Shown here: piece after piece, positions 1 to 5,328 of the stretch
Layout of the letters: every line of letters begins with the position of its first letter
How positions within the stretch are numbered: the first letter of the stretch is position 1
Assembly: GCA_046704525.1 (NCBI GenBank)
Contig: JBJKRS010000164.1
Span: forward strand, 1 to 8,802
DNA: 8,802 nucleotides
Direction of reading: 5' to 3'
Source: GCA-965745 sp046704525
GTDB lineage: Archaea; Thermoplasmatota; Thermoplasmata; Thermoplasmatales; Thermoplasmataceae
The notes under the pieces: model-generated
What the model was told of the DNA's origin: nothing
What the model saw: only the letters and a program-made list of their open reading frames with translations
The model's database searches: none
Made by a program: the position numbers and the translations under genes

Positions 1-334
1 TGGGGAGAGGGGGAACGGGCTCTCAGAAGGGCAGAAGCAGGCCATATCCATAGTCAGGGCAATCATCAGAGAACCCCAGCTGATAATTATGGACGAGGCG
101 ACTTCCCAGCTTGACCTCTATACGGAACGAAAGATCCAGGATGCTCTGACCAGATTCCTGGACGGAAGGACTGTGATAGTCATAGCACACAGGCTCTCTA
201 CTATCTCATTTGCTGACAAGATAGTGGTTCTGGACCACGGCAAGATAGAGGAGGAAGGGGAATTCAACGAGCTTCTCTCACACAAGGGCCTCTTTTACAA
301 GCTTTACGAGACCCAGAATGTGCTCGCATCCTGA
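1..334 (+). CDS. ABC exporter ATP-binding domain, C-terminal fragment (5' end outside window)
   Basis: Only the last 110 residues of an ABC transporter are present, read from base 2 to the TGA ending at 334. Visible in order are the signature loop LSEGQ (fragment residues 7-11, preceded by GERGNG), Walker B with the catalytic Glu (LIIMDEATS, D31/E32), the D-loop SQLD, and the switch-loop His in IAHRLS (H63). The tail, a GKIEEEGEFNELL-type segment ending in LFYKLYETQ, is typical of exporters that fuse membrane and nucleotide-binding domains (MsbA/ABCB class), so the missing upstream part probably holds Walker A and six membrane helices. The signature has Glu where Gly is commoner (LSGGQ), a variant known in the superfamily. 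Substrate cannot be told. The gene converges on the ROK kinase gene with 8 bp between stop codons. Confidence 0.93.
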   Translation, partial: GERGNGLSEGQKQAISIVRAIIREPQLIIMDEATSQLDLYTERKIQDALTRFLDGRTVIVIAHRLSTISFADKIVVLDHGKIEEEGEFNELLSHKGLFYKLYETQNVLAS

Positions 335-342
335 ACGCTGTC

Positions 343-1299
343 TCACGCCTTCCTGTCTATTTCCTTGTAAAGTGGAACTGATATTGCTGCAAGGTCTGAT
401 CCCTCCTGCAGGCCTTTCACGATCTTGAAGGGCCTTCTCATGCTCTTGAACTCTTCCCTTATTGCTGCATTGAGAGGGCTGAAAAGCTGGCTGCCTGCCT
501 TGGATATCCCTCCCCCGATGATGACCACTTCAGGGTCGAGGATCGCGATTATGTTTACAAGTCCCACGGCCAGGTAGTAGATTGTCTCTTCAATCATGAG
601 CTGCGCAAACATGTCGCCTTTCTTCTTTGCCTGGAACACCTTTGATGCATCCATCTCGTTTGGCCGGACCTTTGACAGTATTTCCGAATCCTTCACTGCG
701 CTTATGTTCTCGGCCACCCTTCTTGCTATGCCCCTGCCGCCAGCGATTGCTTCAAGGCATCCCTTCCGTCCACAGCCACACGTGGGGCCGTTGGACATGA
801 TCACCATGTGCCCCATCTCGCCTGCGAGGCCATGGGTGCCCTTGTACAGCTTTCCATTTATGAAAGCCCCGCCTCCTATGCCGGTGCTTAGCGTTATGTA
901 GACGAAGTTGTCAACTCCCCTGCCGGAGCCGAAGAGTGCCTCTGCAATCGTTGCAGCCGTGGCGTCGTTCTCAAGAGTTGCTGGCGCGTTAAAATATTCC
1001 TCAAGCGGCTGGACAATGGAGAAGTTGTTCAGGCCAAGTATGTTCGGCGAGGAAATGACCCGTCCCTTTCCAGAATCCACAAGCCCCGCGAAAATAACTC
1101 CGATCAGGTCGGGTTTCTCGACTTCAGCCTTGTTGAGCGCCTCCCTCCCCATGTACTGAAGTTGCTCAGTCAGCCTCCTTTTTCCAAGATGCCTTATTGT
1201 CGGCTTTCTTACCCGTGATAAAATGCGGCCCTCCTCGTCACCGACGACAGCGGATATTTTTGTACCGCCGACGTCAAAACCCAGGATAAACCTAGTCAT
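343..1299 (-). CDS. ROK-family sugar kinase (probable glucokinase)
   Basis: This is a 318-aa ROK protein, a cytoplasmic kinase expected to phosphorylate a hexose (glucose or an N-acetylated hexosamine) with ATP. Numbered from the ATG at 1299, it shows the phosphate-1 loop DVGGTK (9-14), the catalytic-base region END (Asp112), the phosphate-2 stretch STGIGGG, the sugar- and zinc-contacting ExGH (E161, G163, H164), the ROK zinc motif CxCGxxGC (C174, C176, C181) followed by Glu183, and the C-terminal DPEVVIIGGG (adenosine region). All key residues are present and the length is normal for the family. The frame also contains a GTG one codon earlier (1302). I prefer the ATG because the TATA box is centred about 24-25 bp upstream of it, as expected for a leaderless transcript. 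Sugar specificity is inferred from the family; glucokinase is the usual archaeal role. Confidence 0.92.
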   Translation of the reverse strand: MTRFILGFDVGGTKISAVVGDEEGRILSRVRKPTIRHLGKRRLTEQLQYMGREALNKAEVEKPDLIGVIFAGLVDSGKGRVISSPNILGLNNFSIVQPLEEYFNAPATLENDATAATIAEALFGSGRGVDNFVYITLSTGIGGGAFINGKLYKGTHGLAGEMGHMVIMSNGPTCGCGRKGCLEAIAGGRGIARRVAENISAVKDSEILSKVRPNEMDASKVFQAKKKGDMFAQLMIEETIYYLAVGLVNIIAILDPEVVIIGGGISKAGSQLFSPLNAAIREEFKSMRRPFKIVKGLQEGSDLAAISVPLYKEIDRKA

Positions 1300-1319
1300 C
1301 ACTGCTGATTTTTCTGTAC

Positions 1320-1328
1320 CTTATAAAG
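1320..1328 (-). promoter_or_regulatory. TATA box of the ROK kinase gene
   Basis: On the minus strand this reads CTTTATAAG, centred about 24-25 bp upstream of the ATG at 1299. That spacing puts the transcription start at or next to the start codon, which implies a leaderless mRNA. It lies in the 47-bp gap after the protease gene, so the kinase probably has its own promoter. Confidence 0.6.
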
Positions 1329-1346
1329 ATGAGCGGAAACCGGCTG

Positions 1347-2618
1347 TCAGACTCTTCTCACACGAAGGGTCAAACCTTCAATGCCGGAAACCGTAACGCT
1401 CTCGTTCTCCTTTATGGTGAGGCCGTCGTCGCTTTCAGCCCTCCACATTACGCCTTCTATTGATACCCATCCCTTCGGCGCCAGGGCTCGCTTCACCACT
1501 CCCTTCTGGTCAAGCATGCTTTCTGCACCTGTATATCTCTTCTTCTTCAGTGACCTCAGGACATACCTGATGAGGAGCGCTACAATCACTGCAAGGAGAA
1601 AAACCATGGCAGCGAAGAAATAGTCAACAGGGCCATACGGTGAGGGTGAATAACCGGGGTTGCTTGACGAGTATGGCGCAGCAAGAAGGAATGTTCCGAC
1701 TAGACCTACTGCGACCCCTGAGAGGAGAGCCACGCCATGACCAGTTTTTACTTCTATAAAAATTAGCGCAACTCCCAGTATGAGCAGTATGATCCCCACT
1801 ATTGATGCACTGATGATTTCGGCGCCGAGGAATCCAAGAAAGAGAAGAGTGACTCCCGCCACCGAAAGCACAACTGTCCCATGGAAAAAATCCGCTATGA
1901 TGGCTATGGCGCCCAGAAGTATCAGTATCCCGTCAACAAAGGAGTTGCTGAGGAAACTGATGAAGTTGTCATAGACAGACGGATATTCTGAAACCTGGCT
2001 GTACCCTGAAAGATTCTCCTGCTTAAGGAAACCAGAAAGGGAATCGGACAATGTGTTGGCGATGCCTATCTGAACAGCTGTCTTTGCATCATATGCTGTG
2101 TTGTTAGCAACCATTGAAATGGCTGCCGTGACATTCCTGTTGTGCGCCTTGGCCATGCTGACCATCAGCGCCTGCATGGCAGCCTGGGTATGCTGCTGCT
2201 GGAGTGATGTTCCTCCAACAACTATGGGCGTGGAAGGGCCGATGTAAGAGCCGTTTCCCATGCCTATGGCATCAGTTGCCATCGCCACATAGGACCCTGC
2301 TGAAGCCCCATTGCTGTCAGTCGGTATGTAAGTGTATACGGGGATGCCCCTTGCTTCAGTCTGGTTTATGGCTTTGATCATTTCAAGCATGCTGCTGAGG
2401 AGCCCTCCCGGAGTATTCATGTCTATTACGACTGCCCTGGTAGTGCTATTGTCCAAAGCCCCAAGTGTTCCGCTAATGAATTGTGCGGATCCAGGATCTA
2501 TTCCCTCGTTGAGATTGATCACAACAACGTTCTGGGATTGACCGTGGGCTGGAATAGCTGAGGCTAGGAGAATGAAAAGAAGGGCCGCCAGTGGAAGGTA
2601 TGCAAACCTCACGCGCAC
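1347..2618 (-). CDS. NfeD/ClpP-class membrane-bound serine protease homologue
   Basis: This 423-aa protein has the full PH1510-like layout. A signal peptide (about 1-26, ending AHG) is followed by an extracytoplasmic ClpP/SppA-like domain (about 30-200), about five membrane helices (roughly 228-245, 248-265, 268-289, 295-314, 333-351), and a C-terminal NfeD OB-fold domain (about 362-423). The protease domain has the oxyanion-type NTPGGL (69-73) and the nucleophile loop GASAG with Ser106. The Lys that pairs with this Ser in PH1510 (Lys138 there) appears to be His143 here, so activity is uncertain. Relatives cleave membrane proteins such as stomatin; no stomatin gene is in the window. The start is GTG at 2618, with a TATA box about 26 bp upstream and no other Met before the signal peptide. 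The gene is divergent from aspS. Confidence 0.9.
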   Translation of the reverse strand: MRVRFAYLPLAALLFILLASAIPAHGQSQNVVVINLNEGIDPGSAQFISGTLGALDNSTTRAVVIDMNTPGGLLSSMLEMIKAINQTEARGIPVYTYIPTDSNGASAGSYVAMATDAIGMGNGSYIGPSTPIVVGGTSLQQQHTQAAMQALMVSMAKAHNRNVTAAISMVANNTAYDAKTAVQIGIANTLSDSLSGFLKQENLSGYSQVSEYPSVYDNFISFLSNSFVDGILILLGAIAIIADFFHGTVVLSVAGVTLLFLGFLGAEIISASIVGIILLILGVALIFIEVKTGHGVALLSGVAVGLVGTFLLAAPYSSSNPGYSPSPYGPVDYFFAAMVFLLAVIVALLIRYVLRSLKKKRYTGAESMLDQKGVVKRALAPKGWVSIEGVMWRAESDDGLTIKENESVTVSGIEGLTLRVRRV

Positions 2619-2640
2619 AATTATTAAACAGAACCCAAAT

Positions 2641-2648
2641 TAAAAACC
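2641..2648 (-). promoter_or_regulatory. TATA box of the NfeD-type protease gene
   Basis: The minus strand carries TTTTTAAT-like sequence (within AAGGTTTTTAATT) centred about 26 bp upstream of the GTG at 2618. This supports both the GTG start and a leaderless transcript. A second AT-rich stretch, TTTAATAA, lies only 3-10 bp upstream and is too close to serve. Confidence 0.5.
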
Positions 2649-2756
2649 TTTCACCCAACTCTGCTGCTGCAGTATTGCAGTGACACCGCTTTCGTTCAGA
2701 AGTAAATTGGCTGCAGGCGTTGTATTTCCTGAAACATTCTTTCGGTCGATCGGACA

Positions 2757-2767
2757 TTATTTATAAA
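2757..2767 (+). promoter_or_regulatory. TATA box of aspS
   Basis: TTATTTATAAA is centred on TTTATAAA at 2760-2767, about 25 bp before the ATG at 2789, again giving a leaderless spacing. The palindrome CGATCG (2747-2752) lies just upstream, beside the position where the TFB recognition element would be. With the divergent protease promoter at 2641-2648, the 170-bp gap 2619-2788 is a two-way promoter region. Confidence 0.65.
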
Positions 2768-2788
2768 GCAGGATGACTTTTCGCAGGC

Positions 2789-4078
2789 ATGGAGAGGAAC
2801 CTCATAGGAGACGTAGTCTCCGGCAATCAGGAAGGCGAGGTAAAGCTTGCCGCATGGGTGCAGGATGTAAGGGCGCTCAAGAACGTTATATTCCTGACTG
2901 TAAGGGACAGCACGGGACTAGCCCAGGTCACAGTAAAGAGAGGGACTCTCAGCAACGAAAAGGACATATCTGAACTGAACAGGGAATCGGTGGTCTATGT
3001 AAAGGGCAAAAGAGACATGAACTCCAATTCAAAACTGGGGATCGACGTTCTGGCAGAAGAGATAACGCTTCTGAACGAATCACTTGCCCCCCTTCCCCTG
3101 GGCGTTGACGACCCTGTTGAAGCAGATTTCGACACAAGGCTCAACAACAGGTTCATTGACGTAAGGAAACCCGAGAAGGCAATTGTGTTCCGCGTGGAAA
3201 GCACATTGCTGTGGGGAATACGCGAGTACTTCAACGGCCTCGGATTCGTCGAAGTCCACACTCCAAAAATCGTAGCATCTGCAACTGAAGGTGGTGCAGA
3301 CCTGTTCAGCGTAAAATACTTTGAGAAGGACGCATATCTCAACCAGTCCCCGCAGCTTTACAAGGAAATTCTAATGTCCTGCGGTCTTGACAAGGTGTTC
3401 GAAGTTGGGCCAGCCTTCAGGGCTGAGCAGCACAACACCACAAGGCACCTTAACGAGTTCACGTCCATAGACATAGAGGTGAGCTTTGCGGATCACCACG
3501 ATGCGATGAGTTACCTTGAGAATGCAATAAGAAACGGGGTGGAGACTGTTAAGGCGAGACACAAGGAGCAGCTCGAGAAGGCGGGCTTGCACATCGAATC
3601 CGTTAAGACACCGTTCCCCCGGGTAACGTACGAAGAGTGCAGGAAGATAGTTGGAGACGCGGGCCTTCATCTGGACTTCGGCGAGGATTTTTCACCCGAC
3701 CAGCTGAAGGTAATAGGGAAGAAATTCAACGGGTTCTATTTCATTACAGACTGGCCGGCCGACCTTCGCCCCTTCTATACAATGACAAAAAAGGACAACC
3801 CTTCCCTGACAAATTCTTTCGACCTGCAGTTCAACGAGATGGAGATAACATCGGGGGCACAGAGGGTACACGAACCGGAACTTCTTGAAAAAAGATTTAG
3901 GGAGAAAGGCCTGGACCCTTCCCAGTTCGACTATTACGTAAAGGCTTTCAAATACGGGATGCCCCCTCACGCAGGTTGGGCAATAGGACTGGAAAGGCTC
4001 ACGACGATCCTCTGCAACCTGCCCAACATCAGGGAGGCTACCCTATTTCCTAGAGATAGGACGAGAATTGTTCCCTGA
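2789..4078 (+). CDS. aspS: Aspartyl-tRNA synthetase, archaeal type
   Basis: This 429-aa class II synthetase attaches Asp to tRNA(Asp) in the cytoplasm; length and layout match archaeal AspRS. An N-terminal OB anticodon-binding domain (about 1-105) is followed by a short hinge and the catalytic domain. The catalytic domain shows the flipping loop TEGGADLF (166-173), QSPQLYK (186-192), motif 2 FRAEQHNTTRHLNEF (210-224), ISSG-like ITSGAQRVH (353-361), and motif 3 GLERL (400-404), ending in LFPRDRTRIVP. By recalled alignment to Thermococcus kodakarensis AspRS, the two positions that decide tRNA discrimination (W26, K85) are Gln25 and Lys82 here. The Lys suggests an Asp-specific enzyme but the Gln is neither usual state. 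The ATG at 2789 fits the TATA spacing; the ATG at 2773 is out of frame. Confidence 0.97.
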   Translation: MERNLIGDVVSGNQEGEVKLAAWVQDVRALKNVIFLTVRDSTGLAQVTVKRGTLSNEKDISELNRESVVYVKGKRDMNSNSKLGIDVLAEEITLLNESLAPLPLGVDDPVEADFDTRLNNRFIDVRKPEKAIVFRVESTLLWGIREYFNGLGFVEVHTPKIVASATEGGADLFSVKYFEKDAYLNQSPQLYKEILMSCGLDKVFEVGPAFRAEQHNTTRHLNEFTSIDIEVSFADHHDAMSYLENAIRNGVETVKARHKEQLEKAGLHIESVKTPFPRVTYEECRKIVGDAGLHLDFGEDFSPDQLKVIGKKFNGFYFITDWPADLRPFYTMTKKDNPSLTNSFDLQFNEMEITSGAQRVHEPELLEKRFREKGLDPSQFDYYVKAFKYGMPPHAGWAIGLERLTTILCNLPNIREATLFPRDRTRIVP

Positions 4079-4186
4079 ATATTCTTTCCTTTCTATTTCA
4101 CCTTCTCCGAAAACATCTCTCTCGAGTTCGTCAAAGCTGGCTGTGTCATCAAGGTCTATAAGATCAAACACTTTCTTTCGTGCCAT
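4043..4186 (-). CDS. Hypothetical 47-aa acidic small protein
   Basis: I do not recognise this protein. Reading the minus strand from the ATG at 4186 to the TAG at 4043-4045 gives 47 aa. The N-terminus is basic (MARKK), followed by a hydrophobic/acidic stretch (VFDLIDLDD), a strongly acidic centre (FDELERDVFGEGEIE) and a basic tail (SRPISRK). There are no membrane segments or cysteines. An in-frame ATG at 4204 would add six residues. Support comes from a TATA-like CTTAAATA about 34 bp upstream of ATG 4186, implying a leader of roughly 9 nt, and from a clean open frame in an otherwise empty 207-bp gap. The 3' end overlaps aspS by 36 bp tail to tail. It could still be a chance ORF; conservation in relatives would decide. 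Confidence 0.42.
   Translation of the reverse strand: MARKKVFDLIDLDDTASFDELERDVFGEGEIERKEYSGNNSRPISRK
4079..4103 (+). terminator. Possible pyrimidine-rich terminator of aspS
   Basis: Immediately after the aspS stop the + strand has several T-rich runs (ATTCTTTCC, TTTCTATTTC) and no hairpin. Archaeal termination commonly uses such T-tracts. The same bases encode the C-terminal half of the small ORF on the other strand, so the composition could be incidental. Confidence 0.25.
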
Positions 4187-4199
4187 TGGTGACCAAATG
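4184..4199. promoter_or_regulatory. Palindrome at the start of the 47-aa small ORF (candidate operator)
   Basis: CATTGGTGACCAAATG contains the perfect inverted repeat TTGGT-G-ACCAA (4186-4196). It covers the predicted transcription start and the start codon of the small ORF on the minus strand. A regulator bound here would block initiation. No regulator is identified. Confidence 0.25.
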
Positions 4200-4216
4200 A
4201 TCATACAAAATCCTAC

Positions 4217-4224
4217 TATTTAAG
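4217..4224 (-). promoter_or_regulatory. TATA-like box of the 47-aa small ORF
   Basis: The minus strand reads CTTAAATA, preceded by an A/C-rich stretch (AAAACC) that could act as the TFB element. About 26 bp downstream the start would fall near 4195, giving a leader of about nine bases before ATG 4186. Confidence 0.4.
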
Positions 4225-4285
4225 GGTTTTCTGTTGGAAATTCGTAAAAATTTCGCCCCATCGCTCATGAGGCTCGTGAAGGAGC

Positions 4286-4573
4286 TCACTTGACTGTTGT
4301 GATCCCGCTTCCCTGCTTGTTCAGGAGCACTACCGTAGGCTCCACCACATACCTTGACTTTGACACTCTTGTTATGGAAATAAGCGCTGTCTTTCTTGAA
4401 TTGTCCTTGAAGATTTTGCGAATCTCCCTTACGAGGCTCTTGTTAACCATGAGCTCCACGTAAATAGGAGCGCCCATGTGATACCAGGTTGCTATTATAG
4501 AACCTTCGTCTGTCTCTTCCACATCTTCCCGGTCGACCTCAAAATCAAATCTCTGACCCACTTCGATCTTCAA
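4286..4573 (-). CDS. Conserved-looking hypothetical protein, 95 aa
   Basis: The family is not recognised. The 95-aa protein is soluble and mixed alpha/beta in appearance. Alternating hydrophobic segments (IIATWY, IYVELMV, ALISITRV, YVVEPTVVLL) suggest beta strands, with one likely amphipathic helix (NKSLVREIRKIFKDN) in the middle. There is no signal peptide, membrane span, cysteine pair or known catalytic motif. The first codon is TTG at 4573. No ATG or GTG lies in frame upstream in the promoter region, and TTTTTTAA is centred about 24-25 bp before the TTG, which fits a leaderless start. An internal GTG at residue 5 is a less likely alternative. It lies 218 bp downstream of MBF1 on the same strand but appears to have its own promoter. 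Confidence 0.75.
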   Translation of the reverse strand: MKIEVGQRFDFEVDREDVEETDEGSIIATWYHMGAPIYVELMVNKSLVREIRKIFKDNSRKTALISITRVSKSRYVVEPTVVLLNKQGSGITTVK

Positions 4574-4592
4574 ATTGTCTACCTGATGTAAC

Positions 4593-4616
4593 TTAAAAAA
4601 CCAAGTTATTTAAGGT
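4593..4616 (-). promoter_or_regulatory. Tandem TATA-like boxes upstream of the 95-aa gene
   Basis: On the minus strand two AT-rich boxes follow each other: CCTTAAATAA (4616-4607) and TTTTTTAA (4600-4593). The second sits about 24 bp from the TTG at 4573 and is the better candidate for a leaderless start. The outer arms CTTAAA and TTTAAG form an inverted repeat. The first box also reads as TTATTTAAGG on the + strand and could fire rightward. Confidence 0.4.
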
Positions 4617-4635
4617 TTTTTTAGCTTGGCACTCT

Positions 4636-4767
4636 CAATACTTCGTATTTCGGCTTCCCGATAAAAGTTGAAAACGCTACCGGAATCCGAAGTTCCAAGG
4701 ACCCATGATAAAAGGTAACAATCTCGCAGCATGGGGGTTACGCGATACGAAATTGGAACGCTTTTTA
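4636..4767 (+). ncRNA. Possible structured small RNA in the gap before MBF1 (speculative)
   Basis: The 218-bp gap 4574-4791 holds no convincing ORF but has nested complementarity. GTTCCAA (4692-4698) pairs with TTGGAAC (4753-4759). Inside it, CCCATG (4702-4707) pairs with CATGGG (4730-4735). GTAAC (4715-4719), in the loop of that inner stem, can pair with GTTAC (4737-4741), which would make a pseudoknot. On the + strand the outer right arm is followed by TTTTT (4762-4766), as in a terminator. A TATA-like TTATTTAAGG (4605-4614) would start a + transcript near 4636. The start is an estimate from the TATA position. The RNA would be antisense to nothing known and convergent with MBF1. It matches no RNA family I recognise. 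Confidence 0.18.
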
Positions 4768-4791
4768 CCATCTTCGAATAAGCAGGATCTC

Positions 4792-5244
4792 TTACTGGCT
4801 CTCCACAAGCTTAATCCCGAGCGCTTTTTCCAGCTTTCTTGCTGTTTTAATGTCCGGAAGCAGCTCACCTCTCTCTATGTTGGAAAGGACGTTCTTCCTC
4901 TCCAGGATCTTCTTTGCAAGGTCCTCCTGTGTCCACGACAGCTTGGACCTGGCTGACTTGATGAGATCCGCATACTCCGGGACGATGTCCAGTTCTTCGA
5001 TGTTCTGGCGTCTCTTCGGAGGTGGCTTTGGTCTTGGCCTGGAAGTTGCTATTCTTGCCGGCTTCTTCTCGGGTATTGTGACCGTGAGGTCTCCTGAAGT
5101 ACCGGGTTTCAGCTTGTCGTAACCGTGAGACGGGTCTATAGGTGTGCCGAACTTGGCACAAGCATCGCAAACGTTGAGAATAGCGTGATCAATCCGGACT
5201 TTGTTGGCCCTCGTGATCTTTCTTCCACACATTTCACACTCCAT
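4792..5244 (-). CDS. Archaeal multiprotein bridging factor MBF1 (Zn-ribbon + HTH)
   Basis: This 150-aa protein has the complete archaeal MBF1 architecture. An N-terminal zinc ribbon has C3-x2-C6 and C26-x2-C29. A Pro/Lys/Arg-rich flexible linker (about 58-80) follows, then a Cro/CI-type helix-turn-helix domain (about 90-147, with SWTQEDLAKKI and NVLSNIERGELLPDIKTARKLEKAL). The eukaryotic homologue is a transcription coactivator bridging TBP and activators. Archaeal MBF1 keeps the domains and has been linked to translation and the small ribosomal subunit, so its role here is uncertain. The ATG at 5244 is the first in frame and gives a family-typical MxCEMCG start. A TATA box about 32 bp upstream implies a short leader of about 6-7 nt. 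It is divergent from flpA across 84 bp. Confidence 0.93.
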   Translation of the reverse strand: MECEMCGRKITRANKVRIDHAILNVCDACAKFGTPIDPSHGYDKLKPGTSGDLTVTIPEKKPARIATSRPRPKPPPKRRQNIEELDIVPEYADLIKSARSKLSWTQEDLAKKILERKNVLSNIERGELLPDIKTARKLEKALGIKLVESQ

Positions 5245-5272
5245 AAATATCGATGTGAAAATTACAAACGGG

Positions 5273-5280
5273 ATTTAAAA
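5273..5280 (-). promoter_or_regulatory. TATA box of MBF1
   Basis: The minus strand reads TTTTAAAT, centred about 32 bp before the ATG at 5244. The predicted start is near 5251, leaving a short leader (CGATATTT region) rather than a strictly leaderless mRNA. Confidence 0.5.
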
Positions 5281-5292
5281 GTTTGACGGTAC

Positions 5293-5309
5293 TTACAGCT
5301 ATTGTAAAT
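5293..5309 (+). promoter_or_regulatory. Inverted repeat overlapping the probable flpA promoter
   Basis: TTACA-gctat-TGTAA (5293-5307) is a perfect 5-bp inverted repeat with a 5-bp spacer. Its right half overlaps TTGTAAAT (5302-5309), the best TATA-like sequence for flpA, about 24 bp before the GTG at 5329. A further TTACA lies at 5262-5266 on the MBF1 side. This could be an operator in the divergent promoter, but the arms are short and AT-rich, so chance is possible. Confidence 0.28.
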
Positions 5310-5328
5310 CCTCGACCAGATTATTAAG

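Noticed and set aside
596..1159. Two frames on the + strand opposite the ROK kinase gene
   Set aside because: They are antisense to conserved ROK motifs, and their Pro/Ser-rich translations are typical of shadow frames.
2473..2757. 94-aa minus-strand frame over the start of the protease gene
   Set aside because: It lies half inside the protease gene in another frame, its translation is low-complexity and Ser/Arg/Cys-rich, and it would delete the shared promoter region.
4574..4791. tRNA gene in the gap before MBF1
   Set aside because: No T-loop GTTCRANNC, acceptor pairing or anticodon arm could be found, despite the inverted repeats.
4677..4868. 63-aa minus-strand frame extending past the MBF1 stop
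   Set aside because: It overlaps the MBF1 C-terminal coding region in another frame, has no promoter or RBS, and shows no domain-like pattern.
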